A stretch of 64,000 bases of DNA, from contig SWBL01000209.1 in assembly GCA_024195585.1 (NCBI GenBank), forward strand, positions 1 to 64,000. Reading direction: 5' to 3'. How positions within the stretch are numbered: position 1 is the stretch's first letter; each line of letters opens with the position of its first letter. The DNA comes from Aureobasidium sp. EXF-3400 (taxonomy: Eukaryota > Ascomycota > Dothideomycetes > Dothideales > Saccotheciaceae). This document shows, piece after piece, positions 30,475 through 42,766 of this stretch. The translations under genes and the position numbers were made by a program. The notes under the pieces are model-generated. The model ran no database searches and had not been told where the DNA came from. It was given only the letters and a program-made list of their open reading frames with translations.

Positions 30475-33400
30475 ATGGCCGCTCTACCTATCAAGTTCAC
30501 TGAGCTGATTCAGGTATTTCTAATGCTCCTCTTCAATTGGCCTTCACTGACAACTCTCGACAGCTCACAGCGCTAAACATCGACGTTCGTCCACTCTCAC
30601 CAGCAATACTCGAGAAACATCGCTGACCTCCTCTAGCCCAAGTCATTTGGTTTCAACTCCTGTGTAAGACACTCACTCCAAGAGCCACTTGACAATCGCT
30701 GACGCGTATTGCAGACATTAGAATCAGATCACTATGTCTGTATCTGCGACACTGCCTCGGGTGAGGTTGTTATTGTCAACCTCAAGAACAACAACAGTGT
30801 CGTCCGTCGCCCCATCAAGGCCGACAATGCAATCATGCACTGGTCCAAAGACATCATCGCCCTGCGCGCCCAGCAGCGCACCCTCCAAATCTTCGACCTG
30901 GGCGCAAAGGCCAAGCTCAAGTCGACCACCATGAACGAGGACGTCGTCTTCTGGAAGTGGTACAGCGACAAGAGCTTGGGTTTGGTCACAGAGACTAGCG
31001 TCTACCACTGGGACATCTTCGACCCCTCTCAAGCCGCCCCTGTAAAAATGTTCGACCGTAACTCCAACCTTGGCTCCCAGATCATCAACTACAGAGTCAG
31101 CCATGACGAGAAGTGGATGGTTGTTGTCTCAATCTCGTCAGCACAGGGTCGCGTCGTCGGAAACATGCAGCTCTACTCTCGCGACCGTGGTATCTCCCAG
31201 GCAATCGAGGGTCACGCCGCTGCTTTCGGTACCATTCGCTTGGAGGGCGCACCCGCAGACACAAAGGTCTTCACCTTCTGCAATCGCACTGCTACAGGCG
31301 GCAAGCTTCACGTTGTCGAGATCGACCACCAGCAAGGCAACCCCGTCTTCGCTAAGAGAGCCGTCGATGTCTACTTCCCGCAAGAAGCCGCCAACGACTT
31401 CCCTGTCTCGATGCAGGTTTCGGAGAAGTACAAGGTCATTTATTTGGTGACCAAGTACGGTTTCATCCACCTGTACGACTTGGAGACTGGCACCGTCATT
31501 TTCATGAACCGCATCTCGAGCGAGACTGTCTTCACCACATGCCCCGATAGCGAGTCTTCTGGTATTGTCGGAATCAACCGCAAGGGTCAAGTCCTGTCCG
31601 TCAGCCTTGACGAGAACACCGTCATCCCTTACCTGTTGCAGAGCCCCGAGAATGCTGAGCTTGCCTACAAGTTGGCTTCGCGCGGTGGCCTCCCTGGTGC
31701 TGACTCGCTCTACCAGCAGCGTTTCGAACACCTCTTGTCCTCCGGCCAATACGCCGACGCCGCAAAGACCGCCGCTAACTCTCCCAATGGCTTCCTCCGC
31801 ACACCTCAGACCATCGAGCGCTTCAAGGCCCTGCAGGCTCAGCCCGGACAACTCTCCGTCATTCTCCAATACTTCGGTATGCTGCTCGACAAGGGTAAGC
31901 TCAACCAGCACGAAACCATGGAGCTGGCCAGACCTGTCTTGCAGCAAAACCGCAAGCACCTTCTTGAGAAGTGGATGAGCGAGGGCAAGCTTGGTTGCTC
32001 CGAGCAGTTGGGTGATATCGTTCGTCTGCACGACTTGAACTTGGCTATGCAGATCTACAAGGAGGCCGGAAACCCTCAAAAAGTTATTGCCGCAATGGCT
32101 GAGTCGGGCAACTTCGACCAAATTCTCTCATACTCCAAGGAGACTGGCTACACACCCGATTTCAATGGTCTTCTCCAGCACATCGTCAGAGTCAACCCCG
32201 AGAAGGGTGCCGAGTTCGCTACTGCTTTAGCCAAGGAGGACGCCAACCTCATTGACACTTCTCGCGTTCTTGACGTCTTCATGGCCCAGGGCATGATCCA
32301 GCAGGCTACCGCATTTGGTCTTGATGTCCTTTCGGCTAACAGAGAAGAGGATGGTCCCCTGCAGACTCGCTTGATCGAGATGAACTTGATGAACGCTCCT
32401 CAAGTTGCTGATGCTATCCTTGGTAACGAGATGTTCACCCACTACGATCGTCCCCGCATTGCCACTCTTTGCGAGCAGGCTGGCCTGTACACGAGAGCTC
32501 TGGAACACTACGAGGATCCTGCTGCTATCAAGCGTGTCATTGTTCAGTCTGACAAGATCCCCGAAGAGTTCTTGGTCAACTTCTTTGGCAAGCTCACTCT
32601 CGAGCTGTCTATGGAGTGCATGGACGAGATGCTGAAGGTCAACATCCGCCAAAATCTGGCCGCTGTCATCAACATCTCTAAGAAGTACTCCGACTTGTTT
32701 GGACCTCACCGCATCATCGCTCTGCTTGAGAAGTACAGAACTGCCGAGGGTCTCTACTACTACCTTGGTGGTATCGTCAACTTGAGCGAGGATGAGGAGG
32801 TCACCTTCAAGTACATTGAAGCTGCTACCACCATGGGACAAATTCAAGAAGTCGAACGCGTCTGCAGAGAGTCTAACCACTACAACGCAACCAAGGTCAG
32901 AGACTTCCTCAAGGAGGCCAAGCTCACCGAGCAACTTCCTCTGATCATCGTTTGCGACCGTTTCAATTTCGTCCACGACCTTGTTCTGTACCTCTACAAG
33001 AACCAGCACTTCAAGTCTATCGAAGTTTACGTTCAGCGTGTCAATCCTGGCAGAACCCCTGGAGTTGTCGGTGGTCTGCTCGATGTTGACTGTGACGAGA
33101 ACATCATCAAGAACCTCTTGAGCTCTGTCGATTCAACTGTCGTTCCTATCGATGAGCTCGTCTCCGAAGTTGAGTCCAGAAACCGCCTGAAGCTCTTGCT
33201 GCCTTTCTTGGAGGCAACTCTCCAGGCTGGCAACCAGCAGCAGGCTGTTTACAACGCTCTTGCCAAGATCTACATCGACAGCAACAACGACCCCGAGAAG
33301 TTCCTCAAGGAGAACGACATGTACGATGCCTTGACTGTCGGTAAATACTGCGAGAAGCGTGACCCCAACCTCGCATACATTGCCTACCGCAAGGGCCAAA

Positions 33401-35661
33401 ACGATCTCGAGCTTATTGAGATCACCAACGACAATGCCATGTTCAGAGCTCAGGCCCGTTACTTGCTTGAGCGTGAGGACCTTGAGATCTGGAACTACGT
33501 TCTTAGCTCCAACAACATTCATCGCCGTTCCCTCGTTGACCAGATTATCGCTACCGCCGTCCCTGAGTCGCAGGATCCCGAGCGCGTCTCGATCGCTGTT
33601 AAGGCCTTCATCGACGCCGACATGCCTACTGAGCTGATCGAGCTGCTCGAGAAGATCATCTTGGAGCCCTCCGCTTTCAGCGACAACGCTAACCTCCAAA
33701 ACTTGCTTATGCTCACTGCTTGTAAGTCCGACCGTGGTCGCGTTGGCAACTACATCCAGACCCTTTCCGAGTACAGCCCCGAAGACATTGCCACCCAATG
33801 TATCGAGGTCGGCATGTACGAGGAGGCATTCGAGATCTACAAGAAGCACAACAACCACGCTGCTGCCACTGAAGTTCTCGTTGACCACATCGTCTCGATC
33901 GACCGTGCCGCCGAATGGGCCGACCAGGTCGACACCCCTGAGGTCTGGAGCAAGGTCGCCAAGGCTCAGCTTGATGGTCTCCGCATCAGCGACTCCGTCG
34001 AGTCTTACGTTCGTGCTCAAGACCCTTCCAACTTCAACGAGGTCATTGAGATCGCCACTCATGCTGGCAAGGACGAGGACCTTATCAAGTACCTGCGCAT
34101 GGCACGTAAGACCCAACGTGAGACTCCTATCGACACGGCTCTTGCCTTCTGCTTCGCCCGTACCAACCAACTTAACGAGTTGGAGGACTTCCTCCGCACA
34201 TCCGACGTTGCCGATATTGAGGCTTCAGGTGACAAGGCCTATGAGGAGGGCTTCCACGAGGCTGCCAAGATCTTCTTCACCAGCATCTCCAACTGGGCTA
34301 AGCTCGCCACTACTCTTGTCCACCTTGAGGATTACCAAGCTGCTGTCGAGTGTGCCCGCAAGGCCAACAGCGTCAAGGTCTGGAAGCAGGTCAATGAGGC
34401 CTGTGTTGCCAAGAAGGAGTTCCGTCTTGCCCAGATTTGTGGTCTCAACCTGATCGTCCACGCCGAAGAGCTCCAAGACCTCGTCAAGCAGTACGAGTAC
34501 AACGGCTACTTCGATGAGCTCATTTCGCTCTTGGAGGCTGGTCTTGGTCTTGAGCGCGCTCACATGGGCATGTTCACCGAGTTGGGTATTGCCCTCTCCA
34601 AGTACCACCCTGAGCGTGTCATGGAGCACCTGCGTATCTTCTGGGGCCGTATCAATATTCCCAAGATGATTCGCGCTTGCGAGGAGGCTCACCTGTGGCC
34701 TGAACTTGTCTTCCTATACGTACACTATGACGAGTATGACAACGCTGCTCTTGCTATGATGGAGCGTGCTGCCGATGCATGGGAGCACCACTCCTTCAAG
34801 GACACCGTCGTCAAGGTTGCCAACTTGGAGATTTATTACAAGGCCCTCAACTTCTACCTGCAGGAGCAACCCTCTCTCCTTACCGATTTGCTCCAGGCTT
34901 TGACTCCTCGCATTGACGTCAACCGCGTTGTGCGCATGTTCGAGAAGTCTGACAACATTCCTCTCATCAAGCCTTTCCTTCTCAATGTGCAAACCCAGAA
35001 CAAGCGCGCTGTCAACGATGCCATCAACGACCTGCTTATTGAGGAAGAGGACTACAAGACTCTCCGCGATTCAGTCGAGAACTACGACAACTACGAGGCA
35101 GTTGCTCTTGCTCAGCGTCTCGAGAAGCACGACTTGGTCTTCTTCAGACAGATTGCTGCAAACATCTACCGCAAGACCAAGAGATGGGACAAATCAATCG
35201 CCCTCTCGAAGCAAGACAAGCTGTTCAAGGATGCCATCGAGACTGCCGCCATGTCAGGCAAGGGGGAGGTCGTCGAGGAGCTTCTTCGCTACTTTGTCGA
35301 CATCGGCAGCCGCGAGTGCTTCGTTGGTATGCTCTACGCATGCTACGACCTCATCCCTCTTCACGTTGTTATGGAGCTCTCATGGCGTCACGGTCTGAAC
35401 GACTTCACCATGCCCTTCATGATCAACTACATGTCACAACAGGCCATGGCAATTGATCAGCTCAAGAAGGATAACGAGGAGCGCAAGTCGAAGGAGGTGA
35501 CACAGAAGACCGAGACAGACAACACACCTATTCTCGGAGGATCACGACTGATGCTGACTCAGGGCCCGGCTGCAAGCGCCCCGAGCCCGGCACCTTACTC
35601 CAACGGCGTGATGGCACAGCCTACTGGATTCCAACCTACAGGATTCGGCGGGTTCAGATGA
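30475..35661 (+). CDS. CHC1: clathrin heavy chain
   Basis: Four exons: 30475-30513, 30564-30584 (21 nt), 30637-30663 (27 nt) and 30715-35661, giving 1677 residues, the normal length. The start MAALPIKFTELIQ-LTALNID-PKSFGFNSC-TLESDHYVCI is rebuilt only when both micro-exons are included. The N-terminal beta-propeller follows, then the long series of clathrin heavy-chain repeats, and the C-terminal trimerisation region (PFMINYMSQQ). Clathrin forms triskelia coating endocytic and Golgi/endosome vesicles. The unstructured tail ends PTGFGGFR. Codon use is strongly biased to C-ending codons, as for a highly expressed gene; this also produces long open frames on the opposite strand, which I regard as artefacts. 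Confidence 0.97.
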
Positions 35662-36548
35662 TCGATTCGAGGAGAAATAATATAGAAGCGGGGACGAAAC
35701 AATGGATGGGGTGCATATATGCAGGGCAGCGGCGTGTCGATGTAGCCCCCAGCGCATTGTTGAGGATGAGGGGCGTGCTTGTGGGCATGTTGTGGGCTGA
35801 CAGGGAGTGTTTTCTTGCAGACATGTCACATAAAAGGCAGTTATGGAGGGGCGTTTTTTACATGTACTCTTAGTTTGAAGCCGAATGAATTGCCTTGGAT
35901 TGTTAATGATTGTCTCTAGAGCGGGTGATGTTCTAATGTGGTCAGCGTTGCGAGTATGAGGTCAATCGTCCGTGTGCTAAAGTTTGTCACTCCCCGCTCT
36001 CCTTCCCAGGAACATTCTTAAGGCATCTCTACTATCAAAATACATAATACTCTCTAAATACTAGACCGGTCCAGAGAAGGCCCCTGGAAATGTGATTCTC
36101 AGTGGATTCTCTCTGTTTATCCAAAACATTGTGCGTTTCTATAGCTGTATGTGACATAGTTCTGCGGCGGGGAGAATGGACTTCGGTGATGGGCGGGGGC
36201 ACAGGCCATTGGGTGATCGCTTTCACATGCCAATGTCGGAGCGCACAAGCACGAGCACAAGCACAAGCTGAATCAATGCCAGCAGCATCATCGGCCCACA
36301 GTTCCACATTCGTTGATTGCTTCCCTCTCTCTTTCCCTCATACTTATATCGTCGTTCCTTCCTTTGCATCTCTCGACGAACCGTTGACTGCGAACTTCGT
36401 TTCTTTGCAGCTGTCTACCACGCCGTCTTGAATAATTTGTCGAACTTCTGAACAATATCTACAGAAAAACAGCACGTGCATCTGCAAGGATCCGTCCACC
36501 ATCTCACTCAGCACACGAGACAACTACCCCTCTTGAGCTCCGTACAAG
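35662..36548. promoter_or_regulatory. clathrin 3' flank and INSIG promoter
   Basis: This is 887 bp without a gene. The part from about 36300 to the INSIG start is a pyrimidine-rich leader. No sterol-response element is recognised by eye. Confidence 0.35.
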
Positions 36549-37742
36549 ATGACCGATCAATCGCCTCCTCTGCTGCGACCTCGGCCTCGCCGTCCCTTTG
36601 AACTTACACCTATGTCGTCGACGGCTGGCAACTCCTCGGACGGCCATGACACTCCTGACCCCCAATCTCCCGCAGCCGACGAGTCAGGCCTTCCGCCATC
36701 TCGCACACGCTCGTTCCTCAACTTGACTACTTCCACGCTGTTTGGCATTTACTCTCCAGCTGGCTATGCACCCGACCGCGACGAGACGCCTTGGGGCGCA
36801 GGTGCTCAAACACCCATTGATAGCAAAGGCATGAATATTGCCGATATCGATGGCAATGTTGACGATGCCTTGATGCTGAGAAGCAAGAAAAGAAGAGGCA
36901 GTATGCTTGAGGCATCTACAAGACGTGTGCAACAACAAAAGAAACCTAAGAAAAAGACTTTCAAGAATTGGTTTTTGCCTGCGGTGGGCAAGAATGTGGT
37001 GCTGGGATTTGCGGGTATTGCGTATGGGCAGTTGATTGCGAGATTGCATGATCAGCGGTCTTTGGTGCCTGTGCAGGTTGAGGGCATGCCTGCGGATTCC
37101 TGGGCGTATATTGCGTATTGGTGTTTCAGTGGGGTTGCTCTGGGGCAGGCTTTGCCTTGGGTGGACTCGATTTGGATGAGTGATGGTAGTGGGGAGAGCG
37201 AGGCAGAGAGGGAGTATAGGACTTCTGGATCTTCGCGTCGTACTCAAGACACACATACTCGTAGTCAATCTTGGACGCCTGGGTGGAACGAGGTGGTCAG
37301 ATTTATTGGTGCTGCCGTGGGCATTGTTTTTGCTATCGTAAGTTTCTTGACTTCCCTCTCCTTTGAAAGCCATTGCTAATACCTTTCACAGCGTCGTCTT
37401 CCCTGGCAATCACCCCTTCAACTCAGCCTTACCCTCGCTCTCGCAAACCCAGCTATCTGGTACCTCCTCGACCGCACCGGCCCCTGCTTCATCCTCGCCA
37501 CCACAGTCGCTCTCACAGGCACTGGGCTCCTTCTCTCCATCAACCCTGACTTGATACCCTCCCCCCACACCGCAAACATCCACTCTTTCTCCAATGTCGC
37601 CAATGCTACGGCAAATGCGATCAAGGGACAGGATCTCGTGCTTGGAACTTTTACGCTGGAGAGTGTGGGTGTGGCTACTTGGATTGCTAGTGTTTTGTTT
37701 GTTAGTGCTGTCGCTTTTGGAAATATTGGAAGGAGGCTGTAA
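36549..37742 (+). CDS. INSIG-domain ER membrane protein
   Basis: Two exons: 36549-37337 and 37392-37742 (54-nt intron, GTAAGT donor), 379 residues. INSIG proteins sit in the ER membrane, bind sterols, and in animals and fission yeast control HMG-CoA reductase or SREBP processing. The first about 145 residues are a disordered cytosolic extension rich in Ser/Pro with a basic KKPKKKTFK patch. The INSIG core begins at NVVLGFAGIAYGQLIARLHDQ and continues with DSWAYIAYWCFSGVALGQALPW. Across the intron it runs FIGAAVGIVFAI-RRLPW, then LQLSLTLALANPAIWYLLDRT, the best family marker, and two more helices. A short lumenal insert with NAT lies between the last helices. Confidence 0.92.
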
Positions 37743-38924
37743 GTGATTTTGCAGTGGTGGATACAACGGCAACAAGGATCTTGCGTAGCACATCTCGGCA
37801 TCATCTGTTCTTCCTCCAATTCAGATAGGCCCTCTTGCATGGTAGTGGAGTTTTAGTCATCGGTCTGCTTTTGACATATCACTTCTTTAGCCGTGGGAAA
37901 CGACGGATCCTTGATCAAGCAATTTCAACTTCAGTCACTTCCGAGCCTGACATTTCTCTTTCATGGTTTCATGCTCATCTCTTTGTCAAGTTGTGCCTGG
38001 AATCAGGTGCAAAATTACGATTCCGTGGACTTTGCATCTTGCAATCGTACGAGTATCGGGAAATTTGATCCAGATCGATATCAAGGGTACAACCCTGACT
38101 TGAGTTCAACAATATTATTTCCCTCAAAAAAAAAAAAACGGGTATCTGTACTCTGTACCCTAAAGTATGGATCTTATCGATGGTAGTGCACTACTTATCA
38201 GAATATACTCGCGAAGAAGGGGATTGCTTAATTGTGCTTAGTAGTAAGAATATCTTCTGTTGCAATCGGATCTGATATTTACAATAGAAGTGTAGTGTAA
38301 CATTGAATCGTGATGGTTGAGTTTGATCAAGACGACAAGGGAGGATCATTTGGTTCTGGATGTAGGACTTTTTCCGTTGTTGAGTAGGGATATGTATGTT
38401 GTGGCAAAAGACCGTTCGTCATGATGTTGATGGTGAAGTACTATGAGAATCGCTGATGGCGTGAGATTGCTATATTCATTCGTCACATTACCCGCAGGGG
38501 GAGCGATACTTGGTGATTGCAAAGTGTTTCTGCGTATTTTGATGTGTGTTTTTTAGTCTAGAGCAAGCCAAAGTCTTGTATAACGATCGAGCTAGCTAGT
38601 GATATGCTATCAGTGTCTTTTCCTGAGTAATGTTGGGGGATCTTGTTTGAGTATCGTAGCTATGCCGTTACTCCTTCTTTTCAAGAGACATTCTGCTCTA
38701 CATGAAGTTTCTCATTCTGCAGCGTCGTACAAGCCCTTGATATGCGTATTGATGCATTTCATTCTTGAGGTGTGGTGTGTAATGATAGTCGATGTCCAAA
38801 CAGAGAGAGAGAGACCGACAACAGTCGTTGTCCCATTCGCAAGGCCTTCAGATCCGACAGGCGATGATTGTGCCGATGTGAATGCTTGCTCCGCTGCTAA
38901 TCGAAGGCTGCAAGCTCACTTCAA
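37743..38924. other. intergenic, nothing recognised
   Basis: This is 1.18 kb, AT-richer than its neighbours, with an A-run at about 38130-38142. No coding frame with support. Confidence 0.4.
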
Positions 38925-39407
38925 TCAGACGTACCACCACCAACTAGAGGCCTCACAAATCAAATGGCCTTGAGAGCAATGATCTGCCATAATATGATCC
39001 AACTCATTCTTGAGTAGCCGATGATTACCATGAGGAATGTAAACGTAAAGATGCACCAAGCTCGGAAACTTCTTGAGAGATCCGACGACACTGTCGCGTT
39101 CGGCTTTCTTCATGTATTTCGTCTGACGAATTATGACATCGACTCCCTGAACAACGTGGCAGACGCCCAGACGCTCTAGTGTCTTCACGCAGTTCGCAAG
39201 GCTCTTAGCGATGATTGGGAGCCGACATTCGGGGAAGTAGAGTCTGCGGAACACGTATCGTGAAGCGTACGAACGACATGTCTTGCTGGTGAGACTGAGG
39301 TTGACGAAAGTTTCGTGGTGCTGACCTTTGAAACCTGGACCCTTGTCGATCATCTCAAAGACATTGAGAAAGATTTCGGGAGGAAGATCCATAAGTCTGA
39401 ACGACAT
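38925..39407 (-). CDS. F-box-like protein, short
   Basis: Open frame of 160 residues with ATG at 39407. Residues 5-45 fit an F-box: LMDLPPEIFLNVFEMID, then LSLTSKTCRSYASRYVFRRLYF. F-box proteins recruit substrates to SCF ubiquitin ligases through Skp1. The following part (CVKTLERLGVCHVV, LKKFPSLVHLYVYIP) looks like the start of a leucine-rich substrate domain, but the frame ends soon after in SSWWWYV. Most fungal F-box proteins with such a start are two to four times longer, so it may be truncated or have a further exon: the last codons overlap a GTACGT donor-like site. The target is unknown. Confidence 0.55.
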   Translation of the reverse strand: MSFRLMDLPPEIFLNVFEMIDKGPGFKGQHHETFVNLSLTSKTCRSYASRYVFRRLYFPECRLPIIAKSLANCVKTLERLGVCHVVQGVDVIIRQTKYMKKAERDSVVGSLKKFPSLVHLYVYIPHGNHRLLKNELDHIMADHCSQGHLICEASSWWWYV

Positions 39408-40759
39408 CTGGAGCTGTGAGGTCTACAAACTCAAACGCACGGTGGGTTGAAGCGACAGACGAGCGCGATGAAGGTCCAGTGTCGTGTATGCGATGAACAG
39501 AACGGAGACAATGTCGGTGGCCGAGCGAGAATGCGTTTGGCGTTGGTGTGAGACGACGGTGCGCAAGCAAGAGCTACTCCTCAGAAGAGCGAAGCGAAGG
39601 AGAATGTGCTATGGATTCGAGTAGATAGTGCGGACAAGGAGCTGCAGATGTCCAAGGTTACTAGAGAAGGTCAGAAAGTGTCGGATCAACTAGACTTGTG
39701 CGAAGTCAGACTTACTAACCCAGACGCGGGTCTATGAGGATGGAAGAAGTGATGCACTTGGACACCAGAGACACGTTTGTTGATGCAGTGGATTGTGCTG
39801 CCTCAATGGGAACCAAGGTCGTGTTGTTTGTGTTGAAGATATTAAGTGTTGCTTGTGAGAAGAAGTGTGACTTGGAAGAGAGAGGGAGAGATGAGCGATG
39901 GACGAAGGAGAGAGACGAAGCCGTGTTCTGGAAGATGTAGACAATCGAGCAGGCGCGGGTTGGATGTGAAAGTACAGCCTAAGAAGGAAAGCGCTACTCT
40001 CACGGTGATAGACAACACGAACGATGTCTATCTTGACTCAACTCCGACCCTTGCAGTGAGACTTAGAAACCTAACAGTGGATAATAGTCCAGCACTGAGA
40101 CGGTCACATGCCGAACCAACCGCTTCACTCACTTACCATTATATACTATGGGAGTTGCCCCTATTACATCCCACTTGTAAGACCAAACGTGAGTTTGGCT
40201 GAATGGGAGATCCCCTGCTTTTCGTAAGTCGGGAGTAGGGGCCAATTGGCCCAAAAGTTTTGTTTACGCGTGGTAAGGGTGAGGGTTCGATCCTTGGAGG
40301 TAGAGATTCTGGAGGGGATTTGATCTTTCTGTAGTTCCAAGAGTACGAGGCATATCTTTTGTGTCGTCCACCTGACCTAGTTGTCTACTCATGTCATCAG
40401 TTCATCAAGGTGAGTCGAACATTGTTGTGCTGTCATAAAACTGTGTATTTTGTTTGGTGTCATGCAATAGGGATGAGGATAGATCCGTGGATGGAAAGAT
40501 AAGAAAAAGAAACACACATCCCTTCTCGTCCTCAGCGCCATAGAACACCCCTGATCTAATGCCCACAGACAAAGCATGCATCTTTGCACAAACACGCCTC
40601 ACACACATAGAAAAGCGTGATGCGTTCATGCAAATCCAACTTTTGATCGTCCTCTCCATATCCATTCCTCTACGTGTCATCCCCACGAGATCTAGATTGG
40701 CGATCTCATTTATGTGGGTATCGGTGTAAGTCGTTGGCGTTACATCAACCAGTCGTTGT
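39408..40759. other. intergenic, nothing secure
   Basis: This is 1.35 kb. A short GGTTCGATCC stretch near 40278-40287 matches the internal B box of tRNA genes, but no tRNA cloverleaf forms around it. No protein-coding gene supported. Confidence 0.4.
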
Positions 40760-42392
40760 TCACTCGATGGTAGGCTCGAGGGTAGAACCGGCAAGGATGG
40801 TGGCCCTGTTTGATGTTAGCATGAATTTCACAAGTTCCAGTAGGTTTGACTTACCATCCAATAAGACGCCAATGCTTCTCGATTCTGCGGGAAAGGGCGA
40901 CCTTCTCACCGATCTCGGTACAGGCAGGGCTGGTGAGTTGAAGTCTGGCGGCATCGGCCTTGACGGCGACGACCTTGGCACCAGTGGCGGTGGAACCAAT
41001 GTTGACCATGAGGACTTCGTTCTTTGCGAGCTTGGCAACCTTGGCCTGCTTGCCATCGGCGGTCTTGACACCGAGCAGACGACGGAGCAGGAAGTAGTTG
41101 ACCTCGATCTCGGTGTAGATGGCGGGAAGCTGGCCACGGAGACCAAGGACGAAACCGACCAGACGATCGGCACGGCAGAGGGTGGGGTCAACACGGGTAC
41201 CAACACCGATGAGACCACCAGGGACGGCGAACTTCAAGTCGTTGTTCTCTGCGAACAGAGTGACAACTCTTGAGAAGATGGGCTTGCACTGAATCTTGCC
41301 CTGCTCATCCTTGCTGACAATACCGGGTCTGATCTCAATCTCGTCACCGAGCTTCAATACACCAGTCAAGATACTGCCACCAGCAACACCACCCTTCAGG
41401 TCCTCAATCTCGGCACCAGGCTTGTTGACATCGAAAGATCTGATAACAATCATGTGAGGAGCGGCAGAGAAGTCTCTTGGGGGAACGGGAATCTTGGAGA
41501 CGAGGTGCTCGTTGATGGCGTCAATGTTGAACTTCAGCTGGGCACTGATGGGGATGATAGGGCTGCCGTCGGCGACGGTACCGCGGATGAACTTCAGGAT
41601 AGACTCGTGATGTTGGCCAGCGGCCTCCTCACGCATAAGATCGACCTTGTTTTGGAGGATGATGATGTGGTTCAGCTTCATGATCTCAATAGCGGCCAAA
41701 TGCTCAGAGGTCTGGGGTTGAGGGCAGGTTTCGTTTCCGGCAATGAGGAGAAGGGCGGCGTCCATGACGGCGGCGCCAGACAACATGGTGCTCATGAGAA
41801 TATCGTGACCGGGGCAGTCAACGAAGCTAGAAGACTGTCAGATACAGCCAGTGGATGTCGTGTGTGTAGTAACTCACGAAACGTGTCTAAGCAGACGGTA
41901 TGTACCAGCGCATCCATCTCTCTCGCATGGAGGGTCGACCTCCTTGTCACTCTTGTAACTCCTGTAGCAGGTGGGGCGCGGGCACTCTTCGTTGTCGCAC
42001 TTGTAGATCTTTGCGTTTGCGTAACCGAGCTTGATGGTAATGTTTCTCTCCAACTCGTTCTTGAAACGGACGGTCTGGACACCGGAGATGGCCTTGACGA
42101 CAGTTGACTTTCCGTGAGCGACGTGACCGATGGTACCGATGTTGATGGTGGCCTGGCGCGAGATGATTTCGGGCGACAGAGGGTTCAAGGCCTTGACGTC
42201 GATGGTTGACGGGTCGGGCTGCTCGGCGATGAAGGGCTTCTGGACAGCAGGTGCAGGGGCGGACTTCTTCAAGGCCGACTTGGGCTTCTGCTCAGGAATG
42301 TCATCTTCCGACTCGGACTGGTCCTGCTGGGGGTTCAAGGTGGGGGAGGCGGGTGGTGAGTCGTCCTGGGGGTATTCGCCGTTCGAGGCCAT
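40760..42392 (-). CDS. GCD11: translation initiation factor eIF2 subunit gamma
   Basis: Three exons: 42392-41878, 41826-40855 and 40805-40760 (introns 51 and 49 nt), 510 residues. eIF2 gamma is the GTPase core of the complex that delivers initiator Met-tRNA to the 40S subunit. After an 80-residue acidic/Pro-rich extension, the G domain shows G1 GHVAHGKST (89-97), the four-Cys zinc knuckle ([11 protein letters not shown] ... CERDGC), G3 DCPGHD spanning the first intron, and G4 NKVD. Domains II and III follow, with [19 protein letters not shown] and [13 protein letters not shown]. The last 46-nt exon supplies [14 protein letters not shown]. Codon bias is high. Divergent from cytochrome c1. Confidence 0.96.
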
Positions 42393-42766
42393 GATTGCGG
42401 AAGTTGCGCGGTTGGACTCGAGGGGGTTGTATTGGGATGCGCAAGGGCGAGAGAGGGCGAAATTGGCTATGAGTCTTGCGGGCTCTCGCTGTGACGTGCA
42501 AAGTCACCAAACTCACAAATTCTGGGAGCAAGAGCACAGACCGAGTGGCCACAAGTCGCGGCAAGATGTTAGGTCAGGCCGTGCAAATTGGCACGCTGTT
42601 GGGAGCTGCTCGAAATCTGGCTGGGCAGGCTGGAGCCAATCAGATGGTCCAGAGGTCAAGACCCGGCTTCGATTCAAACTCCTGCGCGGCAACTCGACTT
42701 CAAGTGTTCGACCACGCACCTCCAACCACCCTCTCTCCCCTCGTTCGACACTGTCAATCGCAGACC
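42393..42766. promoter_or_regulatory. divergent promoter, eIF2 gamma and cytochrome c1
   Basis: This 374-bp shared upstream region has a pyrimidine-rich tract (about 42715-42745) just before the cytochrome c1 ATG. Confidence 0.4.

Noticed and set aside
31138..34170. Long open frames (260-345 codons) antisense to clathrin heavy chain
   Set aside because: They mirror the strong C-ending codon bias of the sense gene, have Leu/Val/Asp-rich shadow composition and no family resemblance.
40240..40310. GGTTCGATCC, a B-box match
   Set aside because: No matching A box or acceptor stem around it.
40674..42107. Plus-strand frames of about 200 codons across eIF2 gamma
   Set aside because: Antisense shadows of a highly biased, clearly conserved minus-strand gene.
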